Shown here piece after piece: positions 42,910-50,592 of a stretch of 64,000 nucleotides of DNA. The notes under the pieces were generated by a model. That model was not told the DNA's origin, did not search any database, and saw only the letters and a program-made list of their open reading frames with translations. This DNA comes from Streptomyces lacrimifluminis. GTDB lineage: Bacteria > Actinomycetota > Actinomycetes > Streptomycetales > Streptomycetaceae. Numbering within the stretch: the stretch's first letter is position 1; every line of letters starts with the position of its first letter. A program made the translations under genes and the position numbers. The stretch covers positions 21,862 through 85,861 of the forward strand of contig NZ_BMMU01000031.1 in assembly GCF_014646095.1 (NCBI RefSeq). The letters run 5' to 3'.

Positions 42910-43067
42910 GTGAAAAGTTTCGCATGTCCGTTCCGGGGATCTTGCGCACCCCCCTTGCGGGCCACTGCGCCATCCCGGGGGACGACCCCCGGACCCCCGG
43001 CAGACAAGCCGGCCGGTTGGTGTGACCGGGGCGCGCACCGAACGGCGAATCTGGGCAAACCCGCATT

Positions 43068-44390
43068 TCAGGCGGCGTTTCCGGCCCCCGCCGCGCCCCC
43101 GGTGGCGGTCTTCTGCGGGTCGGCCAGGAACCCCTTCCAGCCGCCCACCGGCTGCTGCCCGACATCGAGGGTCCGCAGCTTCTCCAGCACCTCGGGCTTC
43201 TGTACGTCCAGCCAGTCGACGAACTGCCGGAAGGAGACGAGCCGGACGTCCTCGCCCTTCTCCTTCTCGCGCGCGATGTGCTTGAGGGCGGCCTCGACGG
43301 CGTCCATGTAGATGCCGCCGTTCCAGTGTTCGAAGTGGTTGCCTATGAAGAAGGGAGCGCGGTTGGTCTCGTACGCCCGCCGGAAACCGGCGATGTAGGA
43401 GCCGGTCGCCTGCTCGCGCCAGGCGGGGTAGTTGTGGGCGGGGGCCTTGGTCGAGTTGATCGACTGGTTGGCCAGGATGTTGTAGTCCATCGACAGGACC
43501 TCGAACTGGCGGCCGGGGAAAGGTATCGCCTGGAGGGGAAGGTCCCAGACGCCCCCGTTCTTCGTGGGCCACACCTGCCGGCCGCCGGGCGAGGAGGCGT
43601 CGTACCGCCAGCCGAGGGCGCGGGCGGTGGGCAGCAGGTTGTCCTGGCCGAGGAGACAGGGCGTACGGCCGCCGATGAGCTCCTTGTCGTAGTCGAAGGG
43701 AAGCGCGGGCAGGTCGGTCCACCCGGTGTTGGTCCGCCACTCCTTCACGAACCCCTTGGCCTGCTGGATCTCGCTGCGCCACTGCTGGGGCGTCCAGTTG
43801 GCGACCGTGCCCCGGCCGGAGCAGAAGTGGCCGTTGAAGTGGGTGCCTATCTCGTGCCCGTCGAGCCAGGCCCGGCGGACGTTGGTGAGGGTCGCCTTGA
43901 CGTGGTCGTCGGTGAGGTAGCCGATGTCGGAGGCGCCGGGGGCGTTGTTCGGCGGGAGGTACCTGCGCTTCTGCGACTCGGGGAGGAGGTAGAGCCCGGA
44001 GAGGAAGAAGGTCATGTGGGCGCCGTGGGTCTTCGCGAGGTCAAGGAAGCGCGGGAAGAGCCCGTTGCCCACCTCCCCCGCGCCGTCCCAGGAGAAGATC
44101 ACGAACTGCGGCGGGGTCTGCCCGGCCTCCAGTGGCACGGGCCTGCCGGGCTGGTGGGGCTGCCTGCCGGTGAACGAGGTCGAGCCGTCACCGATGGGCC
44201 GCGCGGCGGGGACGGTGGACGACGGCTTGCCGGAAGGCCGGTCCCCGGTGGAACCTCCGGTACCGCCCGGCCCCTCTTGCAGGACGGTTCCGCAGCCGGC
44301 CGTACCGAGAGCGGCGGCGGCACCGAGGCCGAGGCCGAGCGCACCCCGCCGGCTGAAGCCGCCGACGCCGTCACCGTTCTTGCCGTGCAT
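43068..44390 (-). CDS. Secreted NodB/polysaccharide-deacetylase-like lipoprotein
   Basis: A 440-aa exported protein. The N-terminus has twin Arg FSRRGALGLGLGAAAALGTAGCG, both a Tat motif and a lipobox-like TAGC, so probably a Tat lipoprotein. The body is a NodB-type barrel: FVIFSWDGAGEV (first Asp of the metal site), HEIGTHFNGHFCSG (HxxxH-like His pair) and YDASS. It differs from true chitin/peptidoglycan deacetylases in the spacing, and NHFEHWNGGIYMDAVEAALKHI is characteristic of a Streptomyces subfamily. ATG 44390 is preferred over GTG 44414. Confidence 0.8.
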   Translation of the reverse strand: MHGKNGDGVGGFSRRGALGLGLGAAAALGTAGCGTVLQEGPGGTGGSTGDRPSGKPSSTVPAARPIGDGSTSFTGRQPHQPGRPVPLEAGQTPPQFVIFSWDGAGEVGNGLFPRFLDLAKTHGAHMTFFLSGLYLLPESQKRRYLPPNNAPGASDIGYLTDDHVKATLTNVRRAWLDGHEIGTHFNGHFCSGRGTVANWTPQQWRSEIQQAKGFVKEWRTNTGWTDLPALPFDYDKELIGGRTPCLLGQDNLLPTARALGWRYDASSPGGRQVWPTKNGGVWDLPLQAIPFPGRQFEVLSMDYNILANQSINSTKAPAHNYPAWREQATGSYIAGFRRAYETNRAPFFIGNHFEHWNGGIYMDAVEAALKHIAREKEKGEDVRLVSFRQFVDWLDVQKPEVLEKLRTLDVGQQPVGGWKGFLADPQKTATGGAAGAGNAA

Positions 44391-44542
44391 GGGATCCCCA
44401 TTCGTCGTACTCACTGCTGGTTCACCCAGTCAGAGGGCACGACGAACAGGGAGGTTCCCCGCATTGTCACGCACTTCGGAACAAATGCAACAAGCGTGTC
44501 ACTAATCACCCAAAGGGCGAAAGTTTCCGAAGTCTTGGTTGA

Positions 44543-45277
44543 TCAGGCCCCGAAAGCCTTGCTCTTCCCCTTCACCGGCTTGGCACCGGCGAGGAGATGG
44601 GCCGGGACGAGGTCACGGGCGGGCTCGGTGTAGCCGACGGACACGATCTTGTCGCCGCGGTAGGTGAAGGTGGTGAGGGAGGCGAGCGTGCACTGCCGCT
44701 TGCGGGGGTCGTGCCAGAGCCTGCGCCGCTCCACATAGCTGCGCACGATCCAGATCGGCAGCTGGTGACTGACGAGCACGGCCTCGTGCCCACGGGCGGC
44801 GTCCTTGGCGGCGTCCAGCGCCCCCATCATCCGTACGACCTGATCGACGTACGGCTCCCCCCAGGACGGCTTGAACGGGTTGACGAGGTGCTTCCAGTTC
44901 TCCGGGCGCTTCAGGGCGCCGTCCCCGACGCCGAAGGTCTTCCCCTGGAAGACGTTCTCGGCCTCCAGGAGCCGCGCGTCGGAGGCGAGATCGAGCCCGT
45001 GCGCCTTGGCGATGGGCGTCGCCGTCTCCTGCGCCCGCTCCAGCGGGGAGGCGCAGACGTACGTCACGTCACGCGGGGCGAGGTGCTCGGCGACCCGGTC
45101 GGCCATCCGCCGGCCCAGCTCGGAGAGGTGGTAGCCCTCCAGCCGCCCGTACAACACCCCTTCGGGGTTGGCGACTTCGCCGTGCCGCATGACGTGGACG
45201 ACGGTGATGTCGCGGTTCGTCCCGCTGTTGACGTCGTTGTTGATGTCGTTGTTGATGTCGTTGTTGATGTCGCTCAT
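44543..45277 (-). CDS. Histidine phosphatase (phosphoglycerate mutase-like)
   Basis: A 244-aa member of the histidine phosphatase superfamily. The phosphorylated-His motif is VMRHGEVANPEGVLYGR (RHG), and the second His is in LVSHQLPIWIV. The substrate is unknown; small metabolites are typical. The first 20 residues are an Asp-Ile-Asn-Asn repeat encoded by a 12-bp tandem repeat, likely disordered. The ATG overlaps the hemL stop (ATGA), so it is translated with hemL. Confidence 0.9.
   Translation of the reverse strand: MSDINNDINNDINNDVNSGTNRDITVVHVMRHGEVANPEGVLYGRLEGYHLSELGRRMADRVAEHLAPRDVTYVCASPLERAQETATPIAKAHGLDLASDARLLEAENVFQGKTFGVGDGALKRPENWKHLVNPFKPSWGEPYVDQVVRMMGALDAAKDAARGHEAVLVSHQLPIWIVRSYVERRRLWHDPRKRQCTLASLTTFTYRGDKIVSVGYTEPARDLVPAHLLAGAKPVKGKSKAFGA
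45224..45271 (-). repeat. 12-bp in-frame tandem repeat, four units
   Basis: GACATCAACAAC is present three times exactly (45236-45271) and once as GACGTCAACAGC (45224-45235). Directly after Met-Ser it encodes DINN DINN DINN DVNS at the phosphatase N-terminus. Because units are 12 bp, copy-number change would not break the frame. Confidence 0.9.
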
Positions 45278-46629
45278 GCTGCCGTTGCCTCCGCCGCCGC
45301 ACGGGCCGCCGCCGGGAGGGCGTCGGCGATCTTCTGGATGGCTCGCTCGTCGTGCGCCGTGGAGACGAACCAGGACTCGAAGGACGAGGGCGGGAGATAG
45401 ACGCCGTTCGCCAGCATGGACTGGAAGAACGCGGTGAAGCGGAACGACTCCTGCGTCCTGGCGTCCTCGTAGTCGCGCACCGGCCGGTCGGTGAAGAAGA
45501 CGGAGAACATGTTGGAGGCGTTCTGCACGGTGTGCGCGACCCCCTCCTTGCTCAGGGCCTCGCCGACGAGCCCCTGGAGCTGCGCGGAGACCGCGTCGAC
45601 GGTGACGTACGCGGCCTCGTCGAGCAGCCGCAGCTGGGCGAGCCCGGCGGCGGTGGCGATGGGATTACCGGAGAGGGTGCCGGCCTGGTAGACGGGCCCG
45701 GCGGGAGCGAGATGGGCCATGACGTCGGCGCGCCCCCCGAAGGCGGCGGCGGGGAACCCACCGCCCATGACCTTCCCGAAGGTCATCAGGTCGGGCCGGA
45801 CGCCGTCGATCCCGTACCAACCACTGCGACTGGTCCGGAACCCGGTCATGACCTCGTCGGACACGTACAGCGCGCCATTGGCCGCACACGCGTCCTTGAG
45901 CCCCTGGTTGAACCCGGGCAGCGGCGGTACGACGCCCATGTTGCCCGGGGACGCCTCGGTGATCAGGCAGGCGATCTCACCGGGGTGCGCGGCGAAGGCC
46001 GCGTGCACGGCGTCGAGGTCGTTGTAGGGGAGGACGATGGTGTCGCCGGCCTGGGCCCCGGTGACACCCGGGGTGTCGGGCAGCGCGAAGGTGGCCACTC
46101 CGCTCCCGGCCGCCGCGAGGAGCGAGTCGACGTGACCGTGGTAACACCCGGCGAACTTGATCACCTTGGCGCGCCGGGTGAATCCACGGGCGAGGCGGAT
46201 CGCCGACATGGTGGCCTCGGTCCCGCTGGACACGAGCCGCACCTGGTCGAGGGGGTCGATGCGGGCGACCATCTCCTCGGCGAGAGCGACCTCGCCCTCC
46301 CCCGGCGTACCGAAGGAGGTGCCGCGCGAGACGGCGTCCCGCACGGCGGCGATGACCTCCGGGCGGGAGTGCCCGAGGATCATCGGGCCCCAGGAACAGA
46401 CCAGGTCGACGTATTCGCGCCCGTCGGCGTCGGTGAGATACGGACCACGCCCCGACACCATGAACCGGGGCGTACCGCCCACGGCACGGAAGGCACGCAC
46501 CGGCGAGTTGACGCCGCCGGGTGTGACGGCCGTCGCACGGTCGAAGAGGCCCTGCGAGACGGGCGCTTCGTATGAATAGGGCAACCCACTCGCCATTCCG
46601 CTGGCTGCCCCGCTAGACGTTTCGCTCAT
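45274..46629 (-). CDS. hemL: Glutamate-1-semialdehyde 2,1-aminomutase HemL
   Basis: A 451-aa PLP enzyme converting glutamate-1-semialdehyde to 5-aminolevulinate in heme synthesis. Family markers are TPGGVNSPVRAF near the N-terminus, VSSGTEATMSAIRLARGFT, YHGHVDSLL, and the PLP lysine K286 in LMTFGKVMGGGFP. Length is normal plus a 15-residue Ser/Gly-rich lead. Its place beside the cytochrome c maturation genes is sensible. It heads a short operon with the histidine phosphatase. Confidence 0.97.
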   Translation of the reverse strand: MSETSSGAASGMASGLPYSYEAPVSQGLFDRATAVTPGGVNSPVRAFRAVGGTPRFMVSGRGPYLTDADGREYVDLVCSWGPMILGHSRPEVIAAVRDAVSRGTSFGTPGEGEVALAEEMVARIDPLDQVRLVSSGTEATMSAIRLARGFTRRAKVIKFAGCYHGHVDSLLAAAGSGVATFALPDTPGVTGAQAGDTIVLPYNDLDAVHAAFAAHPGEIACLITEASPGNMGVVPPLPGFNQGLKDACAANGALYVSDEVMTGFRTSRSGWYGIDGVRPDLMTFGKVMGGGFPAAAFGGRADVMAHLAPAGPVYQAGTLSGNPIATAAGLAQLRLLDEAAYVTVDAVSAQLQGLVGEALSKEGVAHTVQNASNMFSVFFTDRPVRDYEDARTQESFRFTAFFQSMLANGVYLPPSSFESWFVSTAHDERAIQKIADALPAAARAAAEATAA

Positions 46630-46942
46630 GACCTGCGACTTCTCCGACTTCTCGGACTCCGGTTGCCAGTGACCCCCTCAGGGTAGGCGGCCGGACAGGG
46701 GGGCGTCGGCCCCACCCATCTGCGAAACTGGGACCGGACACACACACGGACACAGAGACACGCAGCTCATCGGCCCGTACATATGGACGATGGGCGGACG
46801 AGGGTGTTCAGAGGCTGCGAAGATCCTGCGGACAGGTGTTTCAACGCACGTTTCGGCGGGCGGACGTGGGGGAGGTCACTGACACGATGATCGGGTTGCG
46901 CGACGGGGCTCGCGCGTCCTAGAACAGCAGTCGGGTGGAGAT
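46630..46942. other. Intergenic region between hemL and the att-site gene
   Basis: The 313-bp gap must contain divergent promoters for hemL and for the gene at 46943. I see no convincing ORF, RNA hairpin or operator. An ACACACACGGACACAGAGACAC purine/pyrimidine alternation lies near 46738-46760. If the gene at 46943 starts later, part of the following sequence is also non-coding. Confidence 0.4.
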
Positions 46943-47662
46943 ATGCATCGCGGTGGCGGACTGGGCGAGGGGACTGACGACCTGGGTCCTCGACGTGCCC
47001 GGCGGGGAAGGCACCGACGCGACGTGGAGGAAGCGGCAGCGGCAGAAGCGGCACGGCAGGCACAGGCCCAGGGAATGGGCCCCGGCCAGGGAACAGGCGC
47101 CGGCCAGGGCATGGTTCCTGGACAGGGCCCGGTTCCCGGGCTGGGCACGGGATCGAACGGTGTGCCCGAGAGCGTCGACCGGAGGGTCGAGCGACTCCGG
47201 GCGGCGAGTGGGAATGGTGGTCGGGTGGGGGTGACGTACAAATACTTCGGCGCACCGGACGGCGCCACGGCAGCCCGCGTCCCGATCTCGATGCGCCCCG
47301 AGGAACTCGGCGGCGACGAACTCGGTATGAACGGCATGTTCACCAAGATCAAGCCCGAGACGATGGCCGCGATGGTCCTCACGGGCATCGAGGGCGTCCC
47401 CCTCAACAAGGTGCCCCCGCTGGAACTCGTCGTCCTGCACCCCGACTACGCGGTCGTGAAACTCCCGATGACGGTGGTCGACCCGCTGCGGGGCATAGGC
47501 GAGGAAGCGGTGGGCGCGGCTGCGTTCATCTGGTCCACGGTGCCGGATCGCGGAGGCCCGCGAGACGCGTTCAACGTGTACCAACTGCTGCACGAGTGGC
47601 AGGACTTCAGCCATCGGCTGCATGAGGCGGGGCATCAGCCTTACTGCTTGGTCTGGCCCTGA
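46943..47662 (+). CDS. Conserved protein of unknown function; 3' end is the island integration site
   Basis: Up to 239 aa. The last 143 residues, from GVTYKYFGAPDG, look like a compact conserved domain (MNGMFTKIKPETMAAMVLTGIEGVPLNKVPPLELVVLHPDY, then FNVYQLLHEWQDFSHRLHEAGHQPYCLVWP). The first 96 residues are Arg- then Gly/Gln/Pro-rich repeats. GTG 47231 is therefore a possible true start; GGAG precedes ATG 46943 only closely. Function unknown. The last 25 codons are duplicated at 63641-63715 with only synonymous changes, marking this gene as the attB site of the island. Confidence 0.7.
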   Translation: MHRGGGLGEGTDDLGPRRARRGRHRRDVEEAAAAEAARQAQAQGMGPGQGTGAGQGMVPGQGPVPGLGTGSNGVPESVDRRVERLRAASGNGGRVGVTYKYFGAPDGATAARVPISMRPEELGGDELGMNGMFTKIKPETMAAMVLTGIEGVPLNKVPPLELVVLHPDYAVVKLPMTVVDPLRGIGEEAVGAAAFIWSTVPDRGGPRDAFNVYQLLHEWQDFSHRLHEAGHQPYCLVWP

Positions 47663-47705
47663 CCTGGGGTTTCACTGGTGGCGGGCGAGGTCTTCGGACC
47701 TCGCC
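47588..47705 (+). repeat. Left attachment-site repeat (attL)
   Basis: It covers the last 25 codons of the target gene plus 43 bp of 3' flank. The first 30 bp (47588-47617) match 63641-63670 exactly, then one mismatch, then 22 identical bases. Further mismatches in the coding part fall only at synonymous positions. The crossover probably lies in the 30-bp core. Confidence 0.9.
47684..47705 (+). terminator. UUCG-tetraloop terminator of the target gene, left copy
   Basis: GGCGAGGTC-TTCG-GACCTCGCC is a perfect 9-bp stem with the very stable TTCG loop, 21 bp after the stop codon and followed by TTCTTC. It is part of the att repeat, so the island supplies its own copy when inserted. Confidence 0.88.
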
Positions 47706-47729
47706 TTCTTCATGTCCCCGGAGGGGCCG

Positions 47730-48560
47730 TCAGGCGGCCAGGGCACATTGAGGGCACATGGGTTTCGGCGGGGGCACTGATGTGCCCTGGGCTACGGGCG
47801 GGTCGCCGTCGTCTTCCGCCTCGGCTTCCGTTTCCGTGAAGGCGTCGTCGATCGCCTTGCGGGTACGGGTCTCGCTGGACGGCAACAGGTGCGTGTACGT
47901 ACGCAGCGTGAAGCCGGGGTCCGAGTGGCCGAGGTACTCGGAGAGCGCCTTGATGCTCTCCCCCGCGTCCAGGAGCACGGAAGCGTAGGCGTGCCGGAGG
48001 GCGTGCATGCCGCCTTCCGGGGCCGCCTGGAGATACCTCGCACCGCGCTCGCGCGGAGGGATCACGCCGGCGGCGGCCAGGGCGAGCTTCCAGGCGCCCA
48101 TGTTGAAGACGCTGCGGTTGTAGGCCCGGCTCTTCTCGTCGACGAAGAGGAGGCGGAAGGTCTTCGGTTCGCCGTCCGGCTTGGCCCAGGGCAGGGTGAC
48201 GGCGACGGGCGGGAACTCCTTCATGTGGGCCTTGAGGGCGGCGACAAGTTGAGCCGACAGGGGCACTGACCGGATCTTGTTGCCTTTGGGCAGGGCGAAG
48301 ACAGGCTTCGTACCGACCAGCCTCACCTGGCGGTTGACGTGGATCCAGCCGCCCTTGAAGTCGATGTCCTCGACGGCGAAGCCGAACACCTCTCCCTGGC
48401 GCAGGCCGCAGCCGAAGGCGAGCTTGCCGCCTGCATGGAAGCGCTTCGGCAGCCCGGCGATGACGGCGTGTACGCGCTCCAACGACCAAGGGATGACCTT
48501 CTTCTTGGTCGCCGTCGGCAGCTTGACCGACTTCGCCTTGCAGGGGTTCTTCGGCAGCAA
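47730..48560 (-). pseudogene. Tyrosine recombinase (integrase), catalytic domain only
   Basis: The 276-aa ORF contains a complete C-terminal catalytic domain: GCGLRQGEVFG (R54), MHALRH (H186, R189), LGHSDPGF (H212) and the nucleophile TYTHLL (Y222). The N-terminal arm- and core-binding domains (about 120 aa in such proteins) are absent. The reading frame breaks at about 48570. Upstream, in another frame, VIRSILGAAV continues the integrase to about 48598, where the flavoprotein gene ends. The apparent start is a TTG with no RBS. So the gene is 5'-truncated and frameshifted. The C-terminal codons overlap the GGGCACAT arm-site repeats. Confidence 0.85.
47741..47759. repeat. Paired GGGCACAT direct repeats, left end (probable integrase arm sites)
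   Basis: GGGCACAT occurs at 47741-47748 and 47752-47759, an 11-bp period, inside the last codons of the integrase. An inverted copy (ATGTGCCC) follows at 47779-47786. The same pair with the same period and orientation lies at 63514-63532 at the other end. Confidence 0.7.
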
Positions 48561-48594
48561 CCCGTCCTCACGGCCGCGCCGAGGATGCTGCGAA

Positions 48595-49149
48595 TTACGC
48601 CCGCGCGGACAGCCGGGGAGCGAGAAGTTCCAGCGCCTCCTCCCAGCGGAAGCGGTCGGCCCCGCCGCCGGCTTTCGGCTTGTGTGGCTCGTACGAGCCG
48701 ATCAGAACGCCCATCCCGCGTAGCCGTTCCAGGCTCTGCTGGTACGCGGGGTGGGCGGCCTGAGCCGCGTTGAGGTACGGCACGACGGCTGTGGGGATTT
48801 CCATGCCGTACGCCTCGCACAGGATGCCCAGGGCGAGGGTGTCGGAGATACCTGCGGCCCACTTGTTGACCGTGTTGAAAGTGGCCGGCGCGACCGCGAT
48901 CGCGTCCGCGGGCGGGAGCGGCCGGAGCTCACCGGGTGTGCGCCAGGCGGAGCGGATCGGATAGCCGGTCCGCGTCTCGATCGCCTCGGTGTCGAGGAAA
49001 CCCAGGCCCTGCGGGGTGGCGACAACCCCGACGTCCCAGTGGCGCTCCTGGGCTGCGGTGATCAGCTTGCCGACGTCGCCGGCGATCCCGCAGGCGCAGA
49101 CGACAACGTACAGGAAGGGCTTCTTCTCCGGGGCGTTCGGCTCGGTCAC
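48595..49149 (-). CDS. HFCD-type flavoprotein (phosphopantothenoylcysteine decarboxylase-like)
   Basis: A 184-aa flavin-binding protein. VVVCACGIAGDVGKLITAAQERHWDVGVVATPQGLGFLD is the N-terminal FMN fold, and PPADAIAVAPATFNTVNKWAAGISDTLALGILCEA is the HFCD signature. This is a stand-alone small flavoprotein, not the fused CoaBC. The next gene upstream overlaps it (ATGA-type, 49146-49149), so it is translated with the XRE regulator. The 3' end abuts the integrase remnant, where the deletion or junction occurred; the stop TAA lies within that junction. Confidence 0.85.
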   Translation of the reverse strand: MTEPNAPEKKPFLYVVVCACGIAGDVGKLITAAQERHWDVGVVATPQGLGFLDTEAIETRTGYPIRSAWRTPGELRPLPPADAIAVAPATFNTVNKWAAGISDTLALGILCEAYGMEIPTAVVPYLNAAQAAHPAYQQSLERLRGMGVLIGSYEPHKPKAGGGADRFRWEEALELLAPRLSARA

Positions 49150-50417
49150 GCGGGGGCTCCCAGTTGGCGACTGAAGTGGTGCAGTTCCGGAAGGGTACGG
49201 CGCCGGTCACGGGCAGCCATGTCGGCGACCAGGTCGCGCACGGCGGGGCGGCGGACGTCCTGAGCAGCGCAGGTCTCGGCGATGCGCACGGCCTGGTAGC
49301 CATCGGAGAGACGGCCCTGCTGGCTGTAGGCACGGGCAGCCTCCACCCACAGAGCGGCACGACGCTCGGGGACAGGGATGTGCCGACGCATGAGCGGGCG
49401 GGCTGCTTGGAGAGCAAGCCCGGAGTCGCCGAAGGCCACCAGAGCGCTCAGCTCGTGGAGAGCGACATTGGTGGGGCTGAAGTTGGCCCAGGCATCGGCC
49501 CTGTCGAGGGACACGTACCGTGCCACCTCTTTGGCCTCGGCGAGGAACTCCTCCGTGGCCGCGCGGTCGCCAGCGCCGCTGGCCGCGGTCACCCCACGCA
49601 GCAGCAACAGCCCTACGGCCGCCAGGTACTTCGGGGAACGGCGATCGTAGGAGCCGGTGAGCTGGTCGGCCGTGTGCCGGACGAGGGTGACGGCCTGGGT
49701 GGTGTGCTTCTCGCGGGCCAGGACATGGGCCTGCACCCGGACACTGGAGGCGAGGACCACCGGATCACCGGAGCGTTCGGCCTCGGCCATCGCTCGGCCG
49801 ACCGCGAGCCAGGCGTTGCCCTGGTCGTGCTGTTTCAGCAGGAGGCTGGTCGAGGTCTGGTAGGTAGTGGCCAGCAGCGCGGACAGTACGTCGCTGTCCA
49901 CCACACCGCTGGAGGCCAGCCTGAGGTCGGCGATCAGGCCCGGCAGAGCGCGTTCCAGTTCCACGTAGTCGCACGTGTAGAAGAGCCTGCGGGCCGCGCC
50001 GACCCGCTCACGCAGAACCGTTGTATCCACGGGGGCACCGGTGTTCGCCGGGCCGAGGCCAGGCAGAAGGGCTTGGACCAGGTCGTCGTGGGCGGCGGTT
50101 GGGGTGGCGGGGGTCGCGAGCGCTGCGATGCTCGCGGCGAGGAAGGTACGGCGGTGCATCTCTTCGGCTTCGGGATCGGCGGTGGCGGCATCGCGAACGG
50201 CGGCGAGGCCCAACTGCTCGGGTGGAATCCTGAGTTCCTGCGCAATGGCACGCAGGACACGGATGTCCTCCGTGCCACGGCCGCCCTCCAGTCGGCTCAC
50301 CTTGGACTGGTGGTAGCCGAGCGCGGCGGCGACGTCCTTCTGCGAGCGTCGCCTTAACACCCGCGCCTGACGGATCGCTTCGCCGATCCGTCTCGCTTCG
50401 CTGTGTATCTCGGCCAT
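49146..50417 (-). CDS. XRE-type regulator with a long helical-repeat C-terminus
   Basis: A 423-aa regulator. The HTH is EAIRQARVLRRRSQKDVAAALGYHQSKVSRLEGGRG (about 12-47), and an alpha-helical TPR-like domain follows (ARRLFYTCDYVELERALPGLIADLRLASSGV... to AYSQQGRLSDGYQAVRIAETCAAQ). It includes RRTFLAASIAAL, the remnant Tat-like motif often seen in this family. The ATG at 50417 has GGAAGGGG upstream. It is divergent from the ATPase gene. Its stop overlaps the flavoprotein start, so it probably controls this block. Confidence 0.88.
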   Translation of the reverse strand: MAEIHSEARRIGEAIRQARVLRRRSQKDVAAALGYHQSKVSRLEGGRGTEDIRVLRAIAQELRIPPEQLGLAAVRDAATADPEAEEMHRRTFLAASIAALATPATPTAAHDDLVQALLPGLGPANTGAPVDTTVLRERVGAARRLFYTCDYVELERALPGLIADLRLASSGVVDSDVLSALLATTYQTSTSLLLKQHDQGNAWLAVGRAMAEAERSGDPVVLASSVRVQAHVLAREKHTTQAVTLVRHTADQLTGSYDRRSPKYLAAVGLLLLRGVTAASGAGDRAATEEFLAEAKEVARYVSLDRADAWANFSPTNVALHELSALVAFGDSGLALQAARPLMRRHIPVPERRAALWVEAARAYSQQGRLSDGYQAVRIAETCAAQDVRRPAVRDLVADMAARDRRRTLPELHHFSRQLGAPA

Positions 50418-50592
50418 CTGCCACGGCCCCTTCCGCCGTCGCCGATCCTGCCTGCTCAACCGAGCGTAGATCAGCGGTACTTCGTCGCGATGCAGCTCCT
50501 GCATAACCGATGCAGCGCCAGCACCTGGGCTAACCACCCACCGCGACGAGCTGGTTGCGTGAAGTGGCCGCACCAACCTCGGGAGGCCGCTC

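Noticed and set aside
47588..47705. A tRNA 3' end as attachment site
   Set aside because: The repeat is coding sequence and a terminator hairpin. I found no cloverleaf or T-arm there, nor any recognisable tRNA elsewhere in the window.
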